Source of the DNA: an uncultured Clostridia bacterium
GTDB lineage: Bacteria > Bacillota > Clostridia > Oscillospirales > Ruminococcaceae
DNA: 64,000 nt
Direction: 5' to 3'
Assembly (NCBI GenBank): GCA_947626165.1
Contig: CANQRG010000006.1
Location: 88,242 to 152,241, forward strand
Positions 27,867 to 37,084 of this stretch are shown here, piece by piece (position 1 is the stretch's first letter; every line of letters starts with the position of its first letter). The notes beneath the pieces are model-generated. The model ran no database searches, was not told the origin of the DNA, and saw only the letters and a program-made list of their open reading frames with translations. A program made the translations under genes and the position numbers.

Positions 27867-29975
27867 ATGATACGCAGATTATTTTGGCGTCTGCCTGCTA
27901 TAGCCGTTGTTTTTATATTGCTGTTTTATGCGGCTGTTCCGAAAGTTCAGGCAGAAAGCAGTAAGCAAAGCGCATTACAGCTTACTGCTGAAGAGGAGAG
28001 CTATATATCTTCTCACAAGTCGCTGAAGATAGGCTTTGTTCAAGACCGCATACCGGTTTCTTTCTCAGATGAAAACGGAGAATTGGCGGGTATATCCCGG
28101 TACATATTCGACCATGTGAGCGAGCTGTGCGGAATAAAATTTGAGTATGTGCCTCTCCCAACAAACGACGTTACCTACGACTACCTTTTAAACGGTGGCT
28201 TCGACCTTGTTTCAAGCGTCGAATATAACAAAGAAAATCAAAAGGCAAAGGGTATTCTCATAAGCAACCCTTACCTGTCCAGCCGTAAGGTAGTGGTAGC
28301 TCGTGACGGTCTGGAATTCAGATACGACGCCAACCTGTCTATAGCCGTATCCACAGGCTCCCAAACTCTTAAAAAGGTTCTCAGCAAGTCTTACCCAAAT
28401 TTCAAACTGGTCGACTATCCCTCTATAACCGCCTGCTTTGACGCGATAAAATCGGGTAAGGCAGACCTTATGATACAGAATCAGTATGTTGTTGAACACT
28501 GGATATCCAAACCGATTTATGAGAAGCTTAAAGTTATCCCTGTATTGGGTCTTGACGACCAGCTTTGCTTTTCCGCAGTAGTTGCTTTCGGAGAAAACAG
28601 CGAAGCATCACAAAAAGACGGAAAGGTTCTTATAAATATTCTTAATAAAGCCATTGCAAGTATGACCGAAGACGAGATAGGAAGTTTCACAATACAGGGA
28701 ATTATGGAAAACCAGTATAGTTTTACGCTGTCTGACTTTTTGTACCGTTACCGATATGCTGTGATAACTCTTGCCATACTGATCTTGGTTATTCTGATAC
28801 TTGCCGTTCTGTTTGTACGTCAGCACATACGCTTAGCCGAAAACAAGGCTGACGCTAAAATAAAAAGTCAATTTTTATCCACTATGAGCCACGAAATACG
28901 TACTCCAATGAACGGTCTTATAGGACTTAACTATCTTATGTCGCAAAAGCTTGAAGACAAAGAACAGTTAAGAGATTATCTGCGGCAGTCTACAGTTACA
29001 GCGAACTACCTTTTGTCGCTTATCAACGATATGCTGGATATGTCAAGGCTCCAGGCGCAGAATTTGGAGCTGGAACTCCGCCCTGTAGACCTTGAGCTTT
29101 TGCTTAACACTGTAAGCTCAATAGCCCAAAACTCAATGGCAGACAAAAAGCTGATATATAATGTAAACTCAAAGCTGTCTTGGCCCTGCATTTTAGGAGA
29201 CGAAGTCCGCATACAGCAGGTACTGCTTAATTTGCTGGACAACGCCAAAAAATTCACGCCGAAGGGCGGAAGGGTGGATCTCTCTCTGAATCAGGAAATG
29301 ACTGACAGCGGCAAAGTGCTAACGACCGCTACTGTCTCAGATACCGGACGCGGAATGAGCGAAGAATTCCAAAAACACATCTTCGACACCTTCGCTCAAG
29401 AGCTTGACACCGTATCAAAGGGCAATCAGGGCACAGGGCTCGGACTTCCTATCAGCCGCCGTCTTGCTATGCTTATGGGCGGCGACCTGACATTTGTAAG
29501 CCGTAGATGGGAAGGAAGTTCATTTACCTTTACATTTATCGCAGAGCCGACAGAACTTCCAGAAAATGAATATGGTCCAACGCCGTCTGACGATCTAAAA
29601 CATCAGAACACTAAAATTCTCGTAGCGGAGGACAACGAACTCAACGGAGAAATAATTCTTGAATTGCTGCAAAGCGTCGGCTTTGAAGCGGAACTCGCAG
29701 AGAACGGAAAAATAGCTCTTCAGATGTTTATTGATTCTGAGCCGGATACTTATGATATTATTCTTATGGATCTCCTTATGCCGGAGATGGACGGTTTCGA
29801 GACTGCTAAGGCTATTCGTGATTTAGACAGACCTGATGCTAAAACCGTACGCATCTTTGCCTGCACAGCGAACTCTTTCTCAGAGAACAGAGACAAGGCA
29901 CTGGCAAGCGGAATGGACGACTTTATTGAAAAACCCGTAGACGTTAAAGAACTGCTTAAAAAAATAAATGAATAA
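27867..29975 (+). CDS. Hybrid sensor histidine kinase with periplasmic-binding-protein-type sensor
   Basis: Membrane-bound phosphorelay sensor. A signal peptide (to about residue 30) leads into an SBP_bac_3-like extracellular domain (about 45-285: LKIGFVQDRIPVSF, GGFDLVSSVEYN). A transmembrane helix lies at about 297-316. HisKA follows with FLSTMSHEIRTPMNGLIG (phospho-His near 342), then HATPase with NLLDNAKKF, DTGRGMS and GTGLGLPISR. A C-terminal receiver has VAEDNELNGE and ILMDLLMPEMDGFE (phospho-Asp near 635). No Hpt domain is fused; a free Hpt protein lies at 31302-31658. ATG 27867 is 7 bases from AAGGAGG, so I prefer it to the TTG two codons earlier. Confidence 0.92.
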   Translation: MIRRLFWRLPAIAVVFILLFYAAVPKVQAESSKQSALQLTAEEESYISSHKSLKIGFVQDRIPVSFSDENGELAGISRYIFDHVSELCGIKFEYVPLPTNDVTYDYLLNGGFDLVSSVEYNKENQKAKGILISNPYLSSRKVVVARDGLEFRYDANLSIAVSTGSQTLKKVLSKSYPNFKLVDYPSITACFDAIKSGKADLMIQNQYVVEHWISKPIYEKLKVIPVLGLDDQLCFSAVVAFGENSEASQKDGKVLINILNKAIASMTEDEIGSFTIQGIMENQYSFTLSDFLYRYRYAVITLAILILVILILAVLFVRQHIRLAENKADAKIKSQFLSTMSHEIRTPMNGLIGLNYLMSQKLEDKEQLRDYLRQSTVTANYLLSLINDMLDMSRLQAQNLELELRPVDLELLLNTVSSIAQNSMADKKLIYNVNSKLSWPCILGDEVRIQQVLLNLLDNAKKFTPKGGRVDLSLNQEMTDSGKVLTTATVSDTGRGMSEEFQKHIFDTFAQELDTVSKGNQGTGLGLPISRRLAMLMGGDLTFVSRRWEGSSFTFTFIAEPTELPENEYGPTPSDDLKHQNTKILVAEDNELNGEIILELLQSVGFEAELAENGKIALQMFIDSEPDTYDIILMDLLMPEMDGFETAKAIRDLDRPDAKTVRIFACTANSFSENRDKALASGMDDFIEKPVDVKELLKKINE

Positions 29976-29979
29976 TACA

Positions 29980-30021
29980 AAGGCAATACCTGCGGTGCTG
30001 TTAAACAGGTATTGCCTTTTT
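29980..30021 (+). terminator. Intrinsic terminator after the hybrid kinase
   Basis: AAGGCAATACCTG (29980-29992) pairs with CAGGTATTGCCTT (30006-30018), followed by T's. The minus strand also carries a T-rich tract, so it probably also ends the convergent exopolysaccharide operon. Confidence 0.9.
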
Positions 30022-30033
30022 AATAATGAATTG

Positions 30034-30062
30034 ACCCTCTGTGCATTTACCAGAGGGTTTTA
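30034..30062 (+). terminator. Second hairpin in the convergent intergenic region
   Basis: ACCCTCTG (30034-30041) pairs with CAGAGGGT (30051-30058), followed by TTTTATA. Confidence 0.65.
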
Positions 30063-30074
30063 TATATAATTAAC

Positions 30075-31220
30075 TTAATATGAACTTATTATCTTTCCTT
30101 TAACATCATTGTAGTATCTAAGCGCTGATTTGTCTTTTCCGCTGCTTTTTGCTTCATACAGAGCATTGTCCGCCTGACGGAAAAGAGAATCAAAATCCGT
30201 TTTTTTATTTTCGACAATAACCGCTCCGATACTGCAGCTTACCTTAACACCTATGCGCTCCTCCGATTTTTTTCTAAACCTTTCGCTTATAGTAAGACAC
30301 TTTTTAGCCAAGTTTTTCTCATCGGTCATACCCTTTACAAGAACTATAAACTCGTCGCCTCCAAAGCGTCCGATTATATCGTTTGAACGGAAAATACTTT
30401 CCAGAACTTCTTCGATACAGTAGAGAACAATATCCCCGTTTTGATGTCCAAGGGTATCGTTTATTCTTTTGAAGTCGTCTAAATCAAGAAAAAGCATAGA
30501 ACAGTATACAGAGGGATTATAAAACTCAATATATTTCTGTATTTGCTTCTGACAACCCTGCTTATTATAGATACTTGGAAGTAAAACATCTCTTGTACTG
30601 AGCTCTTTAAACTTGATACGGGTTTGGTAATCTCTTATTCTCAAGCGAAAAATTATGACAGCTACAACAAAGGAAAAGCCCAAACTAACTATTGTTTCAA
30701 ACACATCGTATTGCCCGATTGCAGGGTCCTTAAAGAGTATTATAGCTATTGCATATATAATTTCAAAAAAACCAATCATTCCAAAAGAAAGCGAGAGAGG
30801 AAAAATAAACACGGCAGGCAGAGCCACGCATAACATCGGCATAAAACAGCTGGGCTCCGTCTTATCGCTGAATACGTCTATAAGGATTATAAACGTAAAA
30901 AGAATAATCTCAAACAGAATACAAAGTGCAGTGACTATTTTGGGACTCGTTTGAACCTTTTTCTTGCATAGAAACACAACTATGCAAAACAGCATAGATA
31001 TCGGTAAAAAAACTACGTGCTGCGGTGTCGGGCTCCAACCCTTTATTATGAACGGTGTTAGAAAAAGAAAAATTATAAGCAATATAACTGTTGCAATACA
31101 AAGCTTCTCTAATATGTTCAAATTCAACTTTGCAATTTCAAACTTTTCCTTGCTAAAATACTGCCGTCTGTTTTCAAATTGCTTTTTTTCATTGATAATT
31201 AGTTTTTTTATAATAACCAA
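30075..31220 (-). CDS. Membrane diguanylate cyclase (GGDEF)
   Basis: Predicted to make c-di-GMP from two GTP. The N-terminus carries about five to six membrane helices (about 33-200). The GGDEF domain (about 215-375) has FLDLDDFKRINDTLGHQNGD and the intact active site GRFGGDEF near 291. RSND five residues before GGDEF matches the RxxD inhibitory site, so product feedback is likely. It is the last gene of the 11-gene minus-strand operon whose leader contains a c-di-GMP riboswitch, and the 81-base gap upstream leaves room for an extra promoter. Confidence 0.92.
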   Translation of the reverse strand: MVIIKKLIINEKKQFENRRQYFSKEKFEIAKLNLNILEKLCIATVILLIIFLFLTPFIIKGWSPTPQHVVFLPISMLFCIVVFLCKKKVQTSPKIVTALCILFEIILFTFIILIDVFSDKTEPSCFMPMLCVALPAVFIFPLSLSFGMIGFFEIIYAIAIILFKDPAIGQYDVFETIVSLGFSFVVAVIIFRLRIRDYQTRIKFKELSTRDVLLPSIYNKQGCQKQIQKYIEFYNPSVYCSMLFLDLDDFKRINDTLGHQNGDIVLYCIEEVLESIFRSNDIIGRFGGDEFIVLVKGMTDEKNLAKKCLTISERFRKKSEERIGVKVSCSIGAVIVENKKTDFDSLFRQADNALYEAKSSGKDKSALRYYNDVKGKIISSY

Positions 31221-31301
31221 CTCCCTTCCCTTTGGATTGGGTGTTAAAAAAATACATAATATTATGCTTAACTTTAAAATGATTACACTATTTAAAGATG
31301 T

Positions 31302-31658
31302 TTAACTGTTGCCATTAATAGCCTTGATAATATCGTCGTAAGCCTTAGTAATATCAGGCATCATATCAACTGCGCCTTGCCAGTCATCCGAACGAAAAGC
31401 CCCCACCTGACAGGTAAGCAGGTTGAAAAGATTAGTCATCGAAAGATTGCCGCTTACTCCCTTTAGTGTATGTGAAGCAGTAAGCGCTGCTTCCTTATCA
31501 TTAGCGGCAATGGCTTCTGTTAGCTTTTTGTAATTTTCGTCTGCCAAAAACTTGTTTAAAAACTTTTCTAAAAGACCTTCATTTCCCATAAATCGTTCCA
31601 ATGCAGCGTCCACATTGATATTCGCATCTATTAATTGTTGTTTTCTTAAAGCGTCCAC
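31302..31658 (-). CDS. Free-standing histidine phosphotransfer (Hpt) protein
   Basis: A 118-residue helical-bundle phosphorelay intermediate. The phospho-acceptor is the His of ASHTLKGVSGNLSM near residue 66. It starts with GTG (31658) preceded by GGAGG. It lies 11 bases after the REC-HD-GYP gene. Two hybrid kinases in the window end in receivers and lack an Hpt, so this protein could pass phosphate from them to the neighbouring response regulator. Confidence 0.9.
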   Translation of the reverse strand: MDALRKQQLIDANINVDAALERFMGNEGLLEKFLNKFLADENYKKLTEAIAANDKEAALTASHTLKGVSGNLSMTNLFNLLTCQVGAFRSDDWQGAVDMMPDITKAYDDIIKAINGNS

Positions 31659-31669
31659 AATAAAGCCTC

Positions 31670-32767
31670 CTACACGTTATTTTTAGTATATAGATGATGG
31701 AGCGTTTCTTCCGCAGAAAAGAAACAATCCAAAAGATGGGGATTAAACACTCCGCATTGACCGTCGCGGATCATCTCTAAAACCGTCTCACGGGGAAAAG
31801 CGTCCTTGTAAACACGCTTACAGCTAAGAGCGTCGTAAACATCAGCCAGAGAGACGATTTGGGCGCCAAGTGAGATCTCATCACCCTTCAGTCCGTCGGG
31901 ATAGCCTCGTCCGTCCCAGCGCTCATGGTGGTGACGTGCAATATCATAAGCGTAATAATATATGCCGTTTTCACGAAGCTGAGGTATCTTTTCCAGTAAT
32001 TGAGCGCCTTGTATCGTATGAGTTTTCATTATATCAAACTCCTCCGACGTCAGCTTGCCGGGCTTGTTAAGAATATAATCCGGAATAGCTATTTTTCCCA
32101 CGTCGTGCATAATAGACGCTAAAGCAATGTTGTTAATATCATCTTCGCTCAGACCGTCGCCCATTTCCGTATTAGTCAGCAAAAACTCTGTTATATCGTG
32201 AATTCGTCTGACGTGCTCGCCCGATTCTCCGTCGCGGAACTCAATAGCCGTTGACAAGGCTTCTATCATACCCTGATTAAGCTCGATTATCTTCTGTGAT
32301 TTTTCCAAAAGCTCCAAGCTCTGCCGTTCAACCTGATTGCCCAAACGCTTACGAACCTGGAACAACTCCACAATAGAATTTACCCGACGCAGTACCAAAT
32401 ACGGCACTACAGGTTTAAGTATAACGTCCATTACACCCAGTCGGTAAGCTTCCTTTATCGTATTGTCGTTAGCCTCGGCAGTTATCATAAACACAGGTAT
32501 TTTCTTTACAAGACCAGCCTCTTTTAAATGATGAAGCACTTCCAGACCGTCCATTTCCGGCATCATTACATCTAAAAGAATCGCACAGTATTTTTCAGGA
32601 TCATCAAGAATCTTGTTAAGACCGATTTTTCCGTTTTCCGCTTCCTCAGCAATATAATAATCACAAAAAATATTGTCTAAAATACCGCGGTTGATCTCAT
32701 CATCGTCAACGATAAGTATATGATCGCCGGATATATATTTATTTTTCTTCAATATAGAAGATCCCAT
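31670..32767 (-). CDS. Response regulator with HD-GYP phosphodiesterase domain
   Basis: Receiver domain (about 15-130 from the preferred start) with HILIVDDDEINRG and AILLDVMMPEMDGLEV, then a short coiled coil, then an HD-GYP domain with IMHDVGKIAIPDYILNKPG, HTIQGAQLL, and HHERWDGRGYPDGLKGDEI. The metal ligands and the GYP motif are complete, so c-di-GMP hydrolysis is likely. ATG 32767 (MGSSILKKNK) follows GAGGAGAT; the longer GTG start is less likely. It lies directly before the Hpt gene in the same operon. Confidence 0.92.
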   Translation of the reverse strand: MGSSILKKNKYISGDHILIVDDDEINRGILDNIFCDYYIAEEAENGKIGLNKILDDPEKYCAILLDVMMPEMDGLEVLHHLKEAGLVKKIPVFMITAEANDNTIKEAYRLGVMDVILKPVVPYLVLRRVNSIVELFQVRKRLGNQVERQSLELLEKSQKIIELNQGMIEALSTAIEFRDGESGEHVRRIHDITEFLLTNTEMGDGLSEDDINNIALASIMHDVGKIAIPDYILNKPGKLTSEEFDIMKTHTIQGAQLLEKIPQLRENGIYYYAYDIARHHHERWDGRGYPDGLKGDEISLGAQIVSLADVYDALSCKRVYKDAFPRETVLEMIRDGQCGVFNPHLLDCFFSAEETLHHLYTKNNV

Positions 32768-32843
32768 AATTATCTCCTCACAAACCACTGCTATTTATGC
32801 TTATACTTACTATTCTACACTATATTTTTATTTTTTTCAAATG

Positions 32844-33773
32844 TTATAACATAAAATCCTTTGCACTTGCATCTTCCTCTGCCAGCAAATCCTTTAAAGG
32901 CTCGTAATAGTGATACGAAAAGCTGAGCTTTGAATACCCAAACTGCTCTTTAAGATTTTTCGCAGATTTCCACAACGGCTCCAATCCTTCGCCGGCATAT
33001 GTGTTTATGTCTTCCAAGTCGTGTTTTCCGGCTTCTTGAAGCTCGTATATGCAAATGATTTCTTTGTTTTGTTCTCTTGCCAGTTTAACTTCTGCCTCGA
33101 TTTGACCGTATTCGTCGCTGCGGTTATAGTTCATAACAGCCAGACCGTCGCAAGCATTTTCAACCAAACTATCCAAAACGCCTTCACATGCTTCATCATA
33201 AAATGTCGGAACGCAAACAATAAATTCCAAGCCGTTTTGCTTAGCGTATTGATATGCGTTTTTGATACATTCCAGATAGTTCTCCATCAACTCGTCGCGA
33301 ACATCGCCCTCCTCGCTCCATTCATCTAAAAGGTAAGGCTCAACATCTACCATAACCCCAACTATACGACATTTTTTGTTGTTTTTATTATAGTCCGCAA
33401 CACGCTTAATTTCTCCAATAAGAGTTTCAGCGTCAGTCTCATAAGCCCACTCAGCGTCGCCAAACAGAGCGTAAACCTGAATATTGTTTTCCTTCATACG
33501 TTCAAGAAAGCCCTTCGCTTCTTCGGATCCTAACACATCATCAGAAAAATGCTGATATATTTTTGTTACATCTGCCTGACCAATACATTTTTCCAAATTA
33601 TCCGTTTCATCATCAGAAATTGCAGCGTTGTCCCAGCTGAACATACCGAAGCCCTGACTAGGCTGTGTTTGTTGAACTTTACTCGAATTTTTGCAATTGA
33701 TTACAAAGACAACGGTAACTGCTATGCAAATGATCAGTATAATGCAAATTGAAAACAAAATTCTCTTTTTCAT
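32844..33773 (-). CDS. Membrane-anchored TIM-barrel-like protein of the exopolysaccharide operon
   Basis: An N-terminal signal anchor (ILFSICIILIICIAVTVVFV) tethers an extracellular domain of about 280 residues. Features such as QGFGMFSW, KIYQHFSDD, VYALFGDAEWAY, GVMVDVEPYLLDEW and LAVMNYNRSDEYG look like the strands and acidic residues of a glycosidase-type barrel. I do not recognise a named family. ATG 33773 (MKKRILFSI) follows GAGGT; the in-frame TTG six codons upstream overlaps that site. Its place among polysaccharide genes suggests a role in trimming or handling the polymer, which is inference. Confidence 0.7.
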   Translation of the reverse strand: MKKRILFSICIILIICIAVTVVFVINCKNSSKVQQTQPSQGFGMFSWDNAAISDDETDNLEKCIGQADVTKIYQHFSDDVLGSEEAKGFLERMKENNIQVYALFGDAEWAYETDAETLIGEIKRVADYNKNNKKCRIVGVMVDVEPYLLDEWSEEGDVRDELMENYLECIKNAYQYAKQNGLEFIVCVPTFYDEACEGVLDSLVENACDGLAVMNYNRSDEYGQIEAEVKLAREQNKEIICIYELQEAGKHDLEDINTYAGEGLEPLWKSAKNLKEQFGYSKLSFSYHYYEPLKDLLAEEDASAKDFML

Positions 33774-33794
33774 AAGTACCTCGATACCCAAAAG

Positions 33795-35612
33795 TTATTG
33801 TTTTTGTTTTTGATTTAAAATTTCCGACTGAGCTTCCCATTCGGGAATAGGATAATGGAACCTAAAGCCCTGAATTATATCGCAGTCTATTTTTTGCAGT
33901 TCTTCAATTTGTTCGTCGCTTTCTATTCCCTCTGCCATAATAGCAATGTTCAACTCATGACCGATCCTTGACATTGCTTTTAAAATAGCATTTCCCTTTT
34001 CGGTGTTAATGTTGTCAACAAGGTTTTTGTCCAGTTTCAAGCCGTCGACAGGGTATTCATGCAAATCGAAAAATGAAGTAAATCCCTCGCCGAAATCATC
34101 AAGCAGAATACGTATTCCAAGCTCTTTCAAGGCGTTTGCGTTTTTATGGACCTGAGATATGTTTCTTACCGAAGCGCTTTCGGTTATCTCAAAAACGAGC
34201 ATTTTTCTTGCAAATTTATGCTTTCCTATAATTTTCTTACAAACATCAATAAAATCAGCAGATGAAAAGGTTTTTCTTGAGAAATTACAGGAAATGAAAA
34301 AGTTTTCAATTCCCCTTTTATACAGTCTATCCAAAAAGGCGCACGCCTTTTCAAGAGAATAGTAATCCATTCTGCTTATCAGATCCTCACGCTCCATCAG
34401 AGGAACGAAACGCTCGGGAGTAAGAAATCCTTTTTCAGGGTGCTGCCATCTTGACAGCGCCTCGCCGCCTACTATTTTATAAGTATGAGCGTCCACATAG
34501 AATTGAATGTATAACAAAAACTCCTCATTCTCAAAACCTCTGTTGATATCAGCCTGAAGCCTTCTCTCTTCAATAAAGTGGTCTATCATTTCATCAGAGC
34601 AGATCTTATAATCCAGCTTTTCACGATAAGCCGACATAGCGCTTTGCCAAGAATTGAATATCATTTCATTCAAATCACGGTCGTCAGACTTCAAGGGATA
34701 AACACCTGCAGCAATATCGCACGAATATGCCTTGCCGTTATTTTCAGAAAAGCTGCGTATCCTATCCAATGCAGGGATCACCCACTCGTCTATATCCTGT
34801 CCTTCAGACAATTTAAGAAGTATAAACCCGACGTCAGAAACCCTTGCCAGAACATCAGTTTCAGACGTATAGTCCTTAAGAACCACAGCAGTATACTTCA
34901 AAAACTCGTTTGTCTCCTGGTGACTGCTCATACGCTCCATTCTGTCTGTATCAACATAAAAGCAGAACATACTGTATAAAACCCTGTTTTTATCGTTTAC
35001 AAGCGAATTATAGTACCTTACAAGATGGTCGGTATTTCCTATTCCGGTTACCTCGTCAGTTTCCTTATTCTGCTCGTATTTTTTCAGCTTGCGGCGGTAT
35101 TTTCTAACCAGCAGTATCACAGCGGTTAAAAGTATAAGCACCGCCAAAGATAAGCTGATAAGTGAAGTCTGAATAAACTGCCACGACTTTATCGGAGTAT
35201 GTTCCTTAACGTCAACGAGTATACCTGTTTTCATTTCCTCAGTAACGCCTGAAAAATAATTTTGCAGGTCTGCCTTTAAAGACCCAGGCGCGGCGTCGGA
35301 AATAAACAGCCTATAAGATACCGGCTTACCGTTTTTGACAGTCTTAAAAACAACAATAGAATCTTCTTCAGTATGTTCAAAAGACTCAGAATCAACACAT
35401 CCGGAAATTATATCCACCTGTCTGTTAGCTGCCAGCTGAGCTCTTTCGTCCTTGCTGTTTTTATTATAGTATTTTATTTTATAATTGCTTTGTTCTGAAA
35501 ACTGATTTAACAGCTTTGGAATCACTCCCTGATAAGTCTCCGTATCAGCATCATAATATTCTATAGGATACAGATCAGGATTTCCCGCTGTGTAGATAAT
35601 TATTTCTTCCAT
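33795..35612 (-). CDS. GGDEF-EAL protein, degenerate GGDEF and intact EAL
   Basis: Predicted c-di-GMP phosphodiesterase. The N-terminus (1-130) resembles one lobe of an SBP_bac_3 sensor but has no signal peptide. A single membrane helix lies at about 150-170. The GGDEF domain is inactive by sequence: the signature reads SDVGF (near 268). The EAL domain (about 350-595) keeps GGEALSRW, NFSRKTF, EITES, LLDDFGEGFTSF, KLDKNLV, AEGIES and QGFRF, so catalysis is likely. The start ATG has AGGAGA seven bases upstream, so the lack of a signal peptide is not a start-choice artefact. Confidence 0.88.
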   Translation of the reverse strand: MEEIIIYTAGNPDLYPIEYYDADTETYQGVIPKLLNQFSEQSNYKIKYYNKNSKDERAQLAANRQVDIISGCVDSESFEHTEEDSIVVFKTVKNGKPVSYRLFISDAAPGSLKADLQNYFSGVTEEMKTGILVDVKEHTPIKSWQFIQTSLISLSLAVLILLTAVILLVRKYRRKLKKYEQNKETDEVTGIGNTDHLVRYYNSLVNDKNRVLYSMFCFYVDTDRMERMSSHQETNEFLKYTAVVLKDYTSETDVLARVSDVGFILLKLSEGQDIDEWVIPALDRIRSFSENNGKAYSCDIAAGVYPLKSDDRDLNEMIFNSWQSAMSAYREKLDYKICSDEMIDHFIEERRLQADINRGFENEEFLLYIQFYVDAHTYKIVGGEALSRWQHPEKGFLTPERFVPLMEREDLISRMDYYSLEKACAFLDRLYKRGIENFFISCNFSRKTFSSADFIDVCKKIIGKHKFARKMLVFEITESASVRNISQVHKNANALKELGIRILLDDFGEGFTSFFDLHEYPVDGLKLDKNLVDNINTEKGNAILKAMSRIGHELNIAIMAEGIESDEQIEELQKIDCDIIQGFRFHYPIPEWEAQSEILNQKQKQ

Positions 35613-35680
35613 AAAACTTCTCCTGATTTTCCTATCCGCACTTGAATAGAAAATATAAATATAATGTAATCAGAGTATTG

Positions 35681-37084
35681 CTATTTGAAATTAATTTTAC
35701 TTCTTTCGATCTTTCCCCAGCTTTTCTTTTTCTTACGGTACCCTATAAGCGACGCCATACGAACCCACGCCAGTATAAACCTAAGACAGGAAACCTCAAG
35801 CATACAAAAGCCTATAGCCTTAAGAGTGTCAGTGAATACAAGTTTGAGGTCTATAGTATGAACGCGGGCAAAAAACGCCGTCAGCGACAGTATAGACGAA
35901 TAAACAACATAGATTGCCAAATACAAAAGCATAAAAGGAACATTCAGAAAATCTACCAAGGAAGCAAAAATCATAGTAAGTACGCCAAACACTTCTATAT
36001 AGGGTGAAAGGAGCTCGTAAATAAGAAAGTAAAGGTAAGATATAAAGCTCACCAGACCGTATTTGATATTTCCTAAAATTTTTCTGTGAGTTATCATACT
36101 CTGAAACAGTCCGATATGCCATCTTCTCCGCTGCCTGCATAGATCCTTCAGCTTTTCCGGCACCTGCGTCCAGCAGATAGCGTCGTTAGCGTAGCGTATT
36201 TTGTAAGGGATTTCGTTCTCACGGCAGAAAACGTGCAGCTTTACGACAAGCTCCATATCCTCGCCTACGGTGTTCACGTCATAGCCGCCAGCGTTTACAA
36301 CAACGCTTTTCTTAAACAGCCCGAACGCCCCCGAAATTATAATACTTCCGTTAAACTTATCAAAAAGAATACGCGTTGCCAAAAAGGTACGGTCGTATTC
36401 CATGACCTGCATACATGATAATACCTTATTAGGCATATGATACTGAACAACACGTCCGTTTTCAATAGAAGCTCCGTTGCAGGGACGCACAGAACCTCCT
36501 ACGGCTACTACATCATTGTCCTCTAATACCGGACGAACGATTTTTTCTAAAGAATCCTCCTGCAAAACAGAATCGGCGTCCATACAAAGAAAATACGGAT
36601 ATTTAGATGCGTTGATACCCATATTAAGAGCGTCCGCCTTGCCTCCGTTTTTCTTGCGTATAAGCGTTATAGGTACTTTGAAGCCTTTACTTTCATACAC
36701 CGATTCCACCTGCTGACATGGAATCATTCTTTGTATGGGGCGGTTGATATGGTGCATATTAAACGCTTCCCTGACCACCTTTGAGGTATCGTCTAAAGAG
36801 CCGTCATCAACCACTATGATCTCATACAATTTATAATTCTGAGCCAGCAGAGATTTTATCGTAAATTCTATAGTTTTTTCCTCGTTATAAGCCGGTATGA
36901 TAATGGAAACAGGAACGTAATAATCATTAAGCAGTTCATTTTTCAGTGTATTGCGCCGTTTAAGGCTGTATAAAGACGACGAGCCGACTGCCACAGATAA
37001 AAACAAAAAGGTTGCATACCCTGCTAAATATAACACAAAGAAAATCCCGACAAAGTTAAAAAACATCTGAATTATATCTCTCAC
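35681..37084 (-). CDS. Processive glycosyltransferase family 2, exopolysaccharide synthase
   Basis: Membrane polymerase of the cellulose/poly-GlcNAc synthase type. An N-terminal helix (about 10-32) precedes the GT-A domain with SIIIPAYNEEKT, IIVVDDGSLDDTS, CMDADSVLQ, GEDMELVVK and QRRRWHIGLFQ. These are the D, DxD, TED-like and QxxRW motifs of processive GT2 enzymes. Several C-terminal helices (about 335-450) would form the translocation channel. The sugar cannot be read from the sequence. The gene overlaps the HEAT-repeat gene by 4 bases. No PilZ domain is present, so c-di-GMP control appears to be transcriptional through the riboswitch. Confidence 0.9.
   Translation of the reverse strand: MRDIIQMFFNFVGIFFVLYLAGYATFLFLSVAVGSSSLYSLKRRNTLKNELLNDYYVPVSIIIPAYNEEKTIEFTIKSLLAQNYKLYEIIVVDDGSLDDTSKVVREAFNMHHINRPIQRMIPCQQVESVYESKGFKVPITLIRKKNGGKADALNMGINASKYPYFLCMDADSVLQEDSLEKIVRPVLEDNDVVAVGGSVRPCNGASIENGRVVQYHMPNKVLSCMQVMEYDRTFLATRILFDKFNGSIIISGAFGLFKKSVVVNAGGYDVNTVGEDMELVVKLHVFCRENEIPYKIRYANDAICWTQVPEKLKDLCRQRRRWHIGLFQSMITHRKILGNIKYGLVSFISYLYFLIYELLSPYIEVFGVLTMIFASLVDFLNVPFMLLYLAIYVVYSSILSLTAFFARVHTIDLKLVFTDTLKAIGFCMLEVSCLRFILAWVRMASLIGYRKKKKSWGKIERSKINFK

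Noticed and set aside
34578..34979. Active diguanylate cyclase in the EAL protein
   Set aside because: The GGDEF signature is replaced by SDVGF, so only the EAL domain is likely active.
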